Below, piece after piece: positions 52,549-63,465 of a DNA stretch of 64,000 nt. The notes under the pieces are model-generated. The model had not been told where the DNA came from, did no database searches, and saw nothing but the letters and a program-made list of their open reading frames with translations. The DNA comes from Larix kaempferi (lineage: Eukaryota; Streptophyta; Pinopsida; Pinales; Pinaceae). The stretch covers positions 6,229,001-6,293,000 of the forward strand of contig BSBM01000319.1 in the NCBI GenBank assembly GCA_027924585.1, read 5' to 3'. The first letter of the stretch is position 1. Every line of letters begins with the position of its first letter. The position numbers and the translations under genes are program-made.

Positions 52549-54560
52549 TCATTTCATGTTTAGAGAGTCTGAAAAGAATTAAAGGAGACTCCAATGGTCC
52601 TTTTTCGTAAAGGTATCCTCATCGCCCAAAAAAGGGTAAAACAACGCGGGAGAGGACTCTTCCAGCCATGGTTGGTTGGAGTATTCCTTTTTCGTAAATA
52701 GTGCTTCCTGGTCTGAACAAGGGGTAAACCATCACTAGAAAGACGATCATTCAAATGCTTTTACAAGTGTGAAAGCATCAAGTTCGCTTGGCAATCTTTT
52801 CCTATTTAGGGAGTCTGAAAAGAGCTTAAAAGGACTCCATGAACAACTTTGTCATGGTTGATAACCGAGTACGACAAAGGAAAAAGTAAATTCGGCACAG
52901 TTCCTTTTCCGTAAATAGTCTAGCGAGGCCGGATAAAGTGATAAACCTATACTCGTTAGACACACCTTTTTACTCAAATTTTTAACAAGCACGAGAATGA
53001 TATCAAAAGCACTTGGAATCTTTTTCATGTTTGAATCAGAGCACGAAAAAGTAAAAACTAAGCTCAAACCACTTTTCATGTTTCAACCAGAGCACGAAAA
53101 AAAGTGAAAAAGTAAGCTCAAACCACTTTTCATGTTTCAACCAGAGCACGAAAAAGTGAAAAAGTAAGCTCAAATACTATCTTACTGTTTTTAACGAGCT
53201 CGAAGATAGGTTGGAAGAATGCTCATGATGTCTGCTTCATTTTTTAACGAGCTTGTAACATAAAATGAACTATGCTCGGGATAATTTTCATGGTTTAATG
53301 AGCTCGAAACCAAAAAAAGGAAAGTATGCTCGAAAATGTTCCCAATGGTGGATTTCTTCCCGTCATGAAATCCAAAGGTTGGTGCATGCCCCCAGCGTGA
53401 TTGTTAGAAGTAAGTAACTTAGCTCTAATGTGGTGTGGAGAGGCGATCGAATTGACTTCAACGTAACTTCTAGAGGTTAAAGACATGCCCCCAAGCTTCA
53501 TTTCATTCGCGTAAGGCATAGGCGGGTGAAAAGAAGGTTCAGGTACTAAGTCAACGAGGAGACTCGACTCAAAGGGAAAGGATATGTTTTTTTTTTTAAC
53601 AAGTTTGACACAAGATTAGAACTCTGCTCACGAGAACCTATTTCATTTTTTAACGAGCTTGACATAGAAAGGGAACTATGCTCATAGGTTAAGGCCCATT
53701 GACGGGTTCCTTCCCAACATGATGTCAAAAGGTTGGTAAATGCCCCCAGCGTGATTGCTAGTGGCTTAACATGGTAGTGTTCCTTCAACATGATTGTTGA
53801 GGGTACGACATGTGACATGCCCCCCAAGCTTCATTTTGTCTAAAAATGATGCTTGCTAACCCAACTACCAACCTGGCTACTAATACGAAAATGTTCACCA
53901 AGGGGGAGAAAATGAGAATCAAATGAAATGAAGGTTCAAATTCTAACTCTAGTGAGAGACTCAAACTGATGGGAGGGAGATCTATTTCATTTTTACACAA
54001 TCTTGAAATAGACAGTAATTATGCTTGAGGAGGCCCATCTTATTTTTTAACGAGCTTGAAATGGAATAAAACTATGCTCGAGGGGGCCCATCTTATTTTT
54101 TAACGAGCTTGAAATGGAATAAAACTATGCTCGAGGGGGCCCATCTTATTTTTTAACGTGCTTGAAATGGAATAAAACTATGCTCGAGTGGATTGGTTTC
54201 ATTTTTATGCAATCTTGAAACCAAAGGTAAACTATGCTTAGAGGGGTCTATCTCATTTTTTAACGAGCTTGAAATATAATAAAACTGTGCTTCGGTGGAT
54301 TGGTTTTATTTTTATGCAAGCTTGAAACCAAAGGGAAACTATGCTAGGGTGATTGGTTTCATTTTTTAACGAGCTTGAAACATAACATAAACCGTGCTTG
54401 TAGGAACCTATTTCATTTTTTAACGAGCTTGACATAGAACGGGAACTATGTTCATGTGAAATGGTTTCATTTTTATGCAAGTTTGAAATCAAAGAGAAAC
54501 TTTGCTTGAAGGTTGGTTTCATTTTTTAATGAACTTGAAACATAACATAAACCGTGCTTG
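52549..54560 (-). repeat. Array of A-B-A'-B' units (candidate RNA pseudoknots) in the G2 3' region
   Basis: Plus-strand pairs, examples: A ATGCTTT 52755/AAAGCAT 52772 with B CAAG 52764/CTTG 52787; A TCTTTTC 52795/GAAAAGA 52817 with B GGAGTC 52810/GACTCC 52833; A CTTTGTC 52847/GACAAAG 52873 with B CCGA 52865/TCGG 52892; A CTTTTCCG 52904/CGGATAAAG 52930 with B GTCTAGCGAG 52918/CTCGTTAGAC 52952; A CTTTTTC 53020/GAAAAAG 53045; A CACTTTT 53070/AAAAGTG 53100; A CTATCTT 53177/AAGATAG 53203; A TTCATTTT 53236/AAAATGAA 53262 with B CGAGC 53248/GCTCG 53274; A TCTATTTCA 53981/TGAAATAGA 54004; A TTGGTTTCA 54193/TGAAACCAA 54216; A TTGGTTT 54300/AAACCAA 54325. Most loops resemble TTTTTAACGAGCTTG, and most spacers contain GCTC or GCTCG. 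A 53-bp tandem triplication lies at 54034-54190. Confidence 0.8.
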
Positions 54561-54624
54561 TACCCCCCATCCTCAGGGGGAAGAAACCACTAAAACATGT
54601 GGAACATTCAGGGAAGTCTGATGA

Positions 54625-56088
54625 CTAGGAGTCATATGATGAGTGGGTGTCACGAAAGGAAAGCTGATCAATGGTCACAATATTCCCATAAACAGGAAAA
54701 TACATCACTCGAAAGAGCGTGGACACTACAACTTTCATAGCATAGACAAAATCACGTTCAAGGAGCATATTGAAATCTAAAGGACCTTGGAAAACCATGA
54801 CATCAACATAAACAGTTTTACCTCTCAACGTGATAGGTAACTGCGGGAGAATCCCTAAAGGTCCGGTAGGCCTTCTATTAAAAGCCAAAATCTTGTCAGT
54901 TACTGGCATAAGCTGAGGAGAACCTGTAGCTTGCCATGCGGTTGAGGATAAAATACTAACAGAAGATCCGTCATCAATTATCGTACGAAAGATTTCCTTA
55001 TCGAAAACTGCTACATATATTTGAAAAGGAATACTCGAAGGAAGACGAGATATTTGAAAAGGAATACTCGAAGGAAGACGAGATTCTGTTAGACCATTCC
55101 AATCAAAGGAAATGACCTCAGTACTTGGAGGGGGTCCTGTAGAAATGGACAGGGTTTCCCCTTGCCTAGGACATTCTGAACTGACTAGGAAAACATCAGC
55201 GGTTTCCAATTCACTCTCACTTGGAAGATAAGAATGAGATGAAGATTGTGTCATGGTGACTGCTTCAGTCTGGACTTTCTCCAATGAAAGAGAGGGATCG
55301 AGTGAAGATGACAACGACTCGATCACTTCACTCTCGGAAGGAAGAGTGGGAGAAATTACAGATGAAACTGAATTGATCACTTGGTCAACCAGCGGGGGAT
55401 CAAGGGACAACTTACTATCGCTTGTTGGAAGCACTTGTTGAGAACTAGTAATATCTTCCAACCACCGTGAAGCTTCATCCATGCTCGGACAAAGGTAAGT
55501 ATGATGCAAGCCCTTGCATATCCAGCAAGGGTCTGCAGCTCTACCCTTTCGACCCTTCACCAATGGGTCACTGGTCGAGGGAGTATCATCAACATGATTG
55601 TCAGAGGTTGACGATACAAACGGTTTGGGGTTTTTAGACGACACTTCCGACACACGGAAAAGATCAACACAATTCTTGAGAAGGTGATCACCCTTGCAAA
55701 GTTTGCAAGGGAACTTTGGCTTGCGAGGCGTTCTCATAGAATGAGTGCCATCAGAGGAAGATGGTTGACGCTTGGTCTCTTTCTTATCTTTCTTCTTCTT
55801 AATCTTCCCTTTCTTCTTCTTCAAACCAGCCTTCTTACTAACATCAGAGTTTTCAGTAGGAGAAGAGGAAGATATGGAAACCGATTCAAATTTCGACGGA
55901 GAAGGAGAAGGGTCATCATGAGATCGATGCTCATGTGGTGAAGGACCTAGGTCCGACACGATTGGTGCACTTGGCGTAACTAGATTGGAGAATAACCATA
56001 CTGGTAATCCTATCGTCAATCCAGGAAGACTCAACGTAGCCATAAAGGGAGGACCAACAGTTCCACAAGGGGGAATAACAAATGGCAT
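54625..56088 (-). CDS. G2 ORF: zinc knuckles and retropepsin-like protease (487 aa, intact)
   Basis: ATG at 56086-56088, uninterrupted to 54625. The N-terminus (MATLSLPGLTIGLPVW) matches the post-protease linker of G1 (MANLNLPELTLGLPVW). It has basic lysine runs, then two cysteine motifs, CKLCKGDHLLKNC and CWICKGLHHTYLC, where the spacing is one residue shorter than CX2CX4HX4C or ambiguous. Then comes the protease: FRTIIDDGSSVSIL (DDG active site), LDFNMLLERDFVYAMK, where the usual LLGR glycine is glutamate. A 36-bp duplication at 55020-55085 repeats SRLPSSIPFQI. Gag core and RT are absent. It could supply protease or RNA-binding in cis, or simply be a leftover of deletion. Confidence 0.85.
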   Translation of the reverse strand: MPFVIPPCGTVGPPFMATLSLPGLTIGLPVWLFSNLVTPSAPIVSDLGPSPHEHRSHDDPSPSPSKFESVSISSSSPTENSDVSKKAGLKKKKGKIKKKKDKKETKRQPSSSDGTHSMRTPRKPKFPCKLCKGDHLLKNCVDLFRVSEVSSKNPKPFVSSTSDNHVDDTPSTSDPLVKGRKGRAADPCWICKGLHHTYLCPSMDEASRWLEDITSSQQVLPTSDSKLSLDPPLVDQVINSVSSVISPTLPSESEVIESLSSSLDPSLSLEKVQTEAVTMTQSSSHSYLPSESELETADVFLVSSECPRQGETLSISTGPPPSTEVISFDWNGLTESRLPSSIPFQISRLPSSIPFQIYVAVFDKEIFRTIIDDGSSVSILSSTAWQATGSPQLMPVTDKILAFNRRPTGPLGILPQLPITLRGKTVYVDVMVFQGPLDFNMLLERDFVYAMKVVVSTLFRVMYFPVYGNIVTIDQLSFRDTHSSYDS

Positions 56089-58600
56089 ACGTTGGAAAGG
56101 TGCCTCCTAGTTGGTAGTCCCGGAAGAGTCTCCCATATCTAGACTTCCTAAGAGTCTCTAAAGTGCCATACAAGTCAAGCACTACTCAAGTCTAAAAGCA
56201 ACAAGCAAACTGTGTGAATAGGAGTGGATTCAAAGTCTGGAACCTCACGGGATTATCAAGGCATGGCAAACCGCTATATACTGCAGGGTCCAACAATATG
56301 ACGCGACAAGGAGGATTGGGACCGTACCCTTGCCTGCATACCCGATTACCTGGACAGTACATGCATGCTAATCTCCCCGAGTGTTGTTCTCGGTGTATTG
56401 CTTTGCCAAGATGGCCAAATGGTTTACTCAGTTGGTTTCAGGAATCCTAATTGTGTCTCCTGATATACGCAAGGTACGTGGAAGCTCAAATTCGTAGTGG
56501 TGCTATCTAATGCACAACCGTTGGCATGAGACCTTCCAATATACGTGTCGAGTACGTGATACACCCTTCGATATACGCCAAGTACAGATTATGGTACTTG
56601 GTGGGTATGTGAAGGAGCTCGATATACCGATGTACATGGAAGACTACAATACCCCCAGACTACAGTACTAGCAAATAATGACAGCTACCATGCTTAAAGA
56701 CGCCGGAACACGTCTCTAACTTACACACAATTACTAAATTATTTTAACCTAAGCTAGCATTAATTTAATCTTGTACAGTTAGGTGAATGCATGAGGTGAG
56801 TACATAAATGTAAACATAATGCAATCCTCAACTACCTAATAATGCGCATTTTCCTTTCCTTTTCAATGAAAACTACTTAAGGTAAGGAGAGATTTTTCTT
56901 TCTTTCAAACCAAAAGTACTTAAGTAGTAGCGAAAAGAAAAATTCCTTCCTAGAGTGCAATAATTCTAACTTCCTGCAATAATCATCCAAAAAGCATAAA
57001 GAAAATGAAAGATGCAGCTAATCTTAGCAATGTATAAGACAAGATAATGAAGCACTTTCAATTTTCGAATGCATGTACCCAAAATGGAATTTTGATAACT
57101 AAACGCTTTTCATATTTATATACAGGAAGTGAAAGGATATCTACAACACTCTAATCTTTCAGAAATTCCCAAAGAAAAAATGGCAAGCACCCAAACAACT
57201 CAAAGGCACTCAAGAGAGGCTCAAAATCTACCAAATGCAATAATTATAACTCATTTCCTATCTTTTTACACTTGAAAAAGACACATCTAAGCTATGGAAA
57301 GAAGGTTTCCACTAAATTTTCCAATCAAATTCAAGACAAAGGAAAGAATTTAACAATCTTATCTAACTCAAATGCATACAAATCTGAAATGAATCTTTCT
57401 TCTTCTTACGAGTGTGAGACCAAGAATTTCAAATGATCAAATTAAAGCAAGAAGAATACTTATGTTTTCCAAATTCATGAATATAGCAAAAGAGTGAAAA
57501 AATCAAGCTTTTCTTTGAACTAAAGTGGAGACAAAGGATCAATCTTTCCCAAAAATTATTTAATAGCTCAGCATGTAAGGTAAACAAGATGCATAACCCA
57601 AGAAAGAGAGGCTCAAAAAGACATGGATATCCCACACTCTTCAAGTCTTTAAAACAAGCCAATCACGCCAAACCAAAAAATGATCTCAAAACCTTGAGAT
57701 GGGTGAAAATGATTGAAGAATGCACGATTCATGGCCCCCCTCGACCCTGAGGGGGAATTTTTTTTCAAAAATAGAACCCATTTTGCTTAAAAAATGCAAG
57801 CAAAACACTAGTTTTTACTCAAAGGGCCAAACATCAATCCAAATCTCAAAAGACCCAAAAAACAATACAAACAAGCCAAATAACATGTGCAAAAAGAGGT
57901 TTGGGATCAAATCTAGTGCAAAGATCAGATCAGGTGAGGATAGGAGGGATAACAAGGTCAAGTGGATGAAGATGGGGGAACCAAAGTATCCACCACTACC
58001 AAGCTGAAACTTGTTAGAATGGGACCCAATACAAATCCACACAAAATACCAAACCTTTCAACACACAAAATCAAACAATGGGGTCTCTGACTAGATCGTA
58101 CAGTACAGAGGGAGTTCATACATCAAAACAAGGCTCAGACTATCAAACAAGAAGATGGATGCCTGTATGCCAACTTTTGGCAGATGGGCGCACTCTGGCT
58201 TCACACATAGTGCGACATCGCAGTTTGCCTTCACGGGAGGTGTGACGATGTCGCAAAGTACCAATGCAAAGGTTGCGATGGGTAAGCAACAAACAAAGGA
58301 CAGAGACTCAGAAAAACACAGTGTCGCTCTGTTTTCACTGCCCAGGTGTGACAGGCAAGTTTTGGATTAAAAAATGAATCAGATCTCTCAATAATGAACC
58401 ACCAACAGGTTTGAAACTGAGTTGTATGGACTCAAAGGAAGAAGATCAGGATCTTCAATGTGAAGATCTGATAATGGAATCAATCCTAAGAAGGAAAATG
58501 GAAAAAGAAATGACAACAAGGCTTGTGTCAAGTAATCAACTGAAAATGACTCAGATTAATGATCATTGACTTAGATTAATGATCACTAAACAAGGATACT
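56089..58600 (-). other. G2 5' leader, no coding signal recognised
   Basis: 2.5 kb between the PBS and the ORF. Plain AT-rich sequence with short open frames only. GCGACATCGCA-like palindromic words occur at about 58210-58255 and also in the LTRs. Confidence 0.5.
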
Positions 58601-58617
58601 CCCCAGTAGAGTGGCCA
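58601..58617 (-). other. G2 primer binding site
   Basis: Reverse strand TGGCCACTCTACTGGGG, four bases inside the 5' LTR end. Its form, TGG then a CTC...CTGGGG core, resembles the tRNA-Arg-type sites I recall for Tat/Ogre elements. The exact tRNA cannot be confirmed here. Confidence 0.6.
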
Positions 58618-58621
58618 GATT

Positions 58622-59654
58622 TGTTACCGAACAATCCACTCGATCGGAGGCGAGCCGGATCTCCCTAGCTCAATGTGATTCTAGAACAAATAGAACAGAC
58701 TACAAACACAATTTCCTAGATCTACTTAAGGATCAAGTACTAGATGTATTACCTCTTTGATTCGCTATCCTTTCTCCCGAATGTTGCTCCACGTCCTGAG
58801 GTCGTCAGATCCAAGATGCAAGACCTGTTAAGACATAGAAAAGAGAAACGAGTAAAGAGCATCTATACAATAAGATATCTATGTAAACAGTTAAGCAGGT
58901 AAACAACACAACATCATTACATAGAAGAACGATATTGGTGGAAAGCATTTGTATTACTGTAAATAGAGGAGTACATGATAGAGATATAGAACCACAACCA
59001 ATGACTTAATGTAGCAGCCCTTCTCCACACAAGCCAATTGCCAAACCCTCCCAAGGAAGCATGAATTTTCCAAGAGGTGAGTGAGGGTGTCTAAGAGAGA
59101 TTTCACTAGCATGTAGATACCATAGTCTTCCTCCCTTTGGTATGGGAGTGAGCCTCATATATATAGGACTAAGTGGATGAGATTATGGATAGGATAGGTT
59201 GAGAGATGGTAGGAGAGAGATAGGGGATATTCCCAATAAGTTAGGTGTCGAGTACCAACTCTCCAAGAGATCAGGGATAACTCCCCAAATGGGCAAGCTT
59301 CGAGAAAGATCTCGAAATGGCTATTTTTTCCCATTAACAGACCTTGTCGCACTCTGCTATGGAGCAACCTGCGACGTCGCATGTTGCTAGTGTGCAAGCT
59401 GCGACGACCTCTCAAAAGGTTGTAAAAACTGAGTACAAATCCTCCCAAATGAGCACTTGGTCCAGATGACTTCAGGGATGTATACACAATGGTTAAGATG
59501 ACGACATTACCACAACAGTCATGATGACAACACTTGGTCATAATGATGGTACTTGCAACGGTCATGATGACGACACTAGGTCATGACGACGACACTTGCA
59601 ACACTTGCGACACTTGTGACAGTTGCACAAGGGTGACGACATTTTGGTGTAACA
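58622..59654 (-). repeat. G2 5' LTR
   Basis: Begins TGTTACCGAAC and ends GGTGTAACA on the plus strand. Matches the left LTR over its whole length, including the TATA-like word at 59158-59166, the probable promoter of the element's reverse-strand transcript. Confidence 0.92.
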
Positions 59655-59659
59655 GTACT

Positions 59660-61134
59660 GTGAGGAGACAACGCTACGATGTGTCCAGTCTACGAGGATC
59701 CAACAAAGTAGAGTGTTGGATGGAAGATGGAACAGATTTCGGTTAAACCATCGGTGGTCTATTTTTGGTAAAGATGCTCCATGAGTGCCAAGCGATGAGT
59801 AAGGAGAAAAGCGGAAGAAAGCGTTTGGTCGCACATGTAAAGAACCACTATTTGAACTAGTTGCACATGACCGTTAGAGGAAGAATGACTCGGTGAAAGC
59901 GACATGTTGGCATGCGTGCGACAGGGAGGTTGATGGAGATGTGAGGCATGCGCTGAAGGCATCCATGATGGAATATTCGCTACCAGAAGCCAGCAAGTCC
60001 GGTTAAGTTGAAAATCGTGACAGTTTTGTAAAACCTAAGGGTTTTTGCCTGCGAATTGTAAAGACATGACCGACGAGAAATGATCTATAAATAAGGAATA
60101 TTTTGTATGGGAAAGGGTTACTCTTGATTTTGTGTTGTTCTCATTGTTGATTGAATAGATCTCTATTGAGAGACATTTTTGTAAAGGCTCTACAAGTTGT
60201 GTGCGCAGAGGCCTATTGAGAGAGAAGAGAGTTTGCAGCTGAGTGTGCAGACTAAGAACTATTGTACCCTTCCCAAAGACTAATACAACAATAGTTCTTG
60301 TGGACGTAGCTCCCATCCTGGGGGTGAACTACGTTAAATCCTGTGTAGTGTGATTGTTTGTGTTTTAAACTTGTTTGGTTGTTTACTTTGAATGCTTGGA
60401 TTCTCATTTATCGGTCGTAATGTTAATGCTTTTATATGTATTCGCCATACGAGAAATATGGGAATAATATGTTAAGTATTACATGTATGGATGAACAATG
60501 AATGCGTAGTAGTCTAAGTTCTTGTAGAATTATCAGTTTGTTGAATAATCACATGTGTATGTAGAGTTTGGATTGTATAACTCTTTGACGCGCAGCACCG
60601 GTAGTGCGTACTAGTGTGTGTTTCGTCTGTTTACACTGGTTATAAGGTTAATTGTCTAAGGCAGTAAATGAATGGATAAACACTAAGTAAAGTATTCATA
60701 GTGGTTAAGTTCGTAGAGAAAGCGTATAAGTCAGTTGCGTTGTCCTATTAGTTGCATCCTGTCCGAATCGCGCAGTTCGTAGATGTGCTAATTACGCAAG
60801 CTTCTTAGTTTGTAGAGCGAGGACCGTGACACAGTCTATCATCGTGCAGTCTTCAGTCCACAGCGTGAGCCCCACACTGCACTACGCAGTAGATATGTCC
60901 AAGCGACTCATCACATCACTGTGGAAACCTAATTTCGCAACACCCCCATAGCTACACCTTGGGTGAGACCTCAGCCTGATCGCAGGCTATTGCCGAAAGG
61001 GCCGGTGAGAAGGGGTTTTGTTGGTTCCTTGAAACCGTGAAGAACTTGGGTCTACATTGGAAACCTCTAGATCAGTATCTTAAGCCAACAAATGGTTTTG
61101 TTGCTGCCCTAAGAATCCGTGATGAGTTGAAGTC
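59660..61134 (+). other. Probable LTR and leader of gypsy G3
   Basis: Precedes the G3 gag. TATAAATAA at 60086-60094 is a plausible promoter, followed by a G/T-rich region ending near 61000. The text GGGTGAGAC...GATCGCAG at about 60960-60985 also occurs in the G4 leader, which supports homology. LTR limits are unresolved because G2 separates the left edge and no 3' LTR is in the window. Confidence 0.45.
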
Positions 61135-63465
61135 GTGATGTGCGACGAAGAAGAAGCTTTGCTGGGTATTGACTTATGGCATCCAGACAATAAAGAAATC
61201 TGGGTTTGGTGTGACAAGACAGAGAGAGACTTTGCAAGAAAGGAGAATAGGCACCCAAATCTCTCTGACATCCAGTGGTTGAACAAATACCTATGGAAAG
61301 ACATTCACGAAGTTTTCTGGGCATCTTTTGGAAATGAGCTACATGAGTGGTGGTCAAGGCTCGTAGAGCAAAGAAACTGTACACCGCGAGACATACCAAC
61401 CGAGTGGACACCAGAGATTATTGAAAGGCTCAAATCAGTAGATATCCCATTCACGAGAGTAGTTGACTTCTGGGTCGATAGTACACTACAGAGATTTGTG
61501 ACGCAGTTCGCTGTGGACATGCTAAAGTCCTACAGAGCAGCCAAAAGAGATGTTTTCAAGGGATTCAGAGGTAAGTACTTGAACAACCTCAGTTTATACA
61601 TTAAAATTCTTTTGGTAGAGAAAGGTGTTTTTAGAATGCAATGAAGTTTTGTTTAAATCTGTCATGGTAGATAGTACATATAGTGGTTCTTACGAAGAAA
61701 CCCATAACCTTAGAAGTGGAAAGAGATACAAGTTCGTCGCTGAGAACAATCCTGGACCACATGGACTCCATGTAGATACCCATATACCATGTGATCTTGA
61801 TAATCATACCACACCTCGATCTTCCACGTATCACCCTATTACGCCACAGAACCCATCGGTTTCACAAACCGCGCCTCCCTTGTCTTAGAACCGTCAGTTC
61901 AGAACCCGCCGGTTGCGAACACAGCTCAACCTACACCGCAGAACGTCAGTACTGGTAACACCGCAGGAGCAGGTGCCCAGGATATTTTGACTCAACCTAC
62001 CCCATCTGAGGTTGTACCACTTCAGAACATCCAACCTCAGATCATTCCTCAGAGTCGTATCCCTAGCACTACTCAGACAACCGTGCCACCTAGAAGGAGG
62101 ATGGCTGATGATATCAAAATGCCAATATTCAAAGGAATGGGTCTAGAAGACCCTGATCAACATTGGTTTCTATGTGAATCTGTATGGAGTGTTAAGAAAG
62201 TACAGGATGACGCTGTGAAGCAAGCATATCTCATCATCACTTTTAGATACAAAGCCTTGCATTGGTTCATGAAGTATTCGCAGGGACATAATAGAACCCT
62301 GGTAGAAATCAAGGCTGCACTCTTAGCAGAATTTAAGAAGCCAAAAATCAGAATCGCAGTGTATAACATAGTTGAAAGAGATCAAACAGAAACCCAATGA
62401 GACAGTCTGGGAGTTTGATAAAAAATGTAAGACACTGTTGGACCAAGTAAGCTTCATTATAGCACCGCAATAGCACAAGGGATGGTTTATAGCCGCGCTA
62501 TTTCCCCACATCAGACAGCCCTTGATGCAGCAGAAGGTGGCTTCGCAAGCAGAAGCCTTGGAGATCGCGATGAAGTTGAAAGCTTCTTCGACTGGAGAAA
62601 GTAGCACTGGGATGTCTCAGATTCAGAACCAGTTGGCTACCTTGACACTACAACTACAGGATATAAAGAAAGGAAAACAAGAGAGACAGGAAGTCTGGTG
62701 TACAGGCTGTAAGGGTGAAGGACACACCAAGGATCACTGTCCTTTATTCCAGTATTTCCTTAACATGGGTGGACCAAACCCATTGAATCCAAATCAAGGG
62801 CCATGGTGTGAAATTTGCAGAACTAGAGGACATTGTCCAGAGGAAGACCACCTGATAGAGAAATACGTAAGAACACCTAAAAACCTATATTGTAATTTCT
62901 GTAAGTCAGTTGGGCATGATGAATCCAGCTGCCATGCATATGAGATCATGCAAGAAAGAAAGAAATATATTGAGCATATGTATGGAGGAATGTATAGAGT
63001 CAAAGGAGAGACTCTGCAGAAACAAGAAAATGCACAGCACGATTAGGGAGCATATAGAGGCCGTGGAGGATACCACGGGAGAGGAAGGAATAATGGATCA
63101 GAGAAAGGACGAGGCCGAGGTCAAGTAATCTGTTATAACTGTGGCCAAGAAGGACATGTATCCAGAGATTGTACCAACCCATGCACTACATGTAATTATT
63201 GTAAATCATTCGATCACGTCATTAAAGACTGCCCAGTGTTAGAGGTAGAAATGCAGAAGCGGAAGCGGCCAGAGGCGCCGAACCCAAATATTGAGTTGAT
63301 CGCAGCAGAAAGGAGACCTGTGGATCTAAGTATCAACGTAGTGACGCGAAGTGGCGCTACGATAGGAAGAGATAGAGGAGTAGAAGCTTCGACTTTAGGA
63401 TATTTTAACACCAAGCAGACCCCTCTGGAAACAATATGGATAAGAAAAGTTGTTGGGAAAGCACC
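61135..63465 (+). pseudogene. G3 gag and nucleocapsid with five zinc knuckles
   Basis: Forward-strand gag related to G4. Blocks: N-terminal domain (IDLWHPDNKEIWVWCDKTE, LHEWWSRLVEQRNC, WTPEIIERLKSVDIP; 61135-61640), a proline-rich linker (61680-62100), a gag core (MPIFKGMGLEDPDQHWFLC; WEFDKKCKTLLDQVSF in the next frame), then knuckles CTGCKGEGHTKDHC (about 62700), a degenerate CEICRTRGH, CNFCKSVGHDESSC (about 62893), an RGR/RGG stretch, CYNCGQEGHVSRDC (about 63133) and CNYCKSFDHVIKDC (about 63190). Lesions: shifts near 61640, 61890 and 62345, TAG at about 62473 and TAG at 63044-63046. It ends at 63465 where another LTR is inserted. Confidence 0.85.

Larger units (their letters stand above)
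50255..59659 (-). mobile_element. Complete but RT-less gypsy-related element G2
   Basis: Two LTRs of 1,032 and 1,033 bp, near-identical by eye, flank 7.3 kb. Flanking 5-mers GTGCT (50255-50259) and GTACT (59655-59659) form a target duplication with one change. Reverse-strand order: 5' LTR, PBS, 2.5-kb leader, a 487-codon ORF with zinc knuckles and protease, A-B-A'-B' units, PPT, 3' LTR. No RT, RNase H or integrase motif exists, so it must have moved using another element's enzymes. Its ORF and 3' repeats are homologous to parts of G1. Confidence 0.9.

Noticed and set aside
61572-61668. Apparent intron in G3 gag (AG/GTAAGT donor, GGTAG acceptor)
   Set aside because: The homologous G4 gag encodes matching residues across the same stretch (RGKYLNNLSLYIKILLVEKG versus RGRFLLSLQLSIKMLICEKG), so it is coding.
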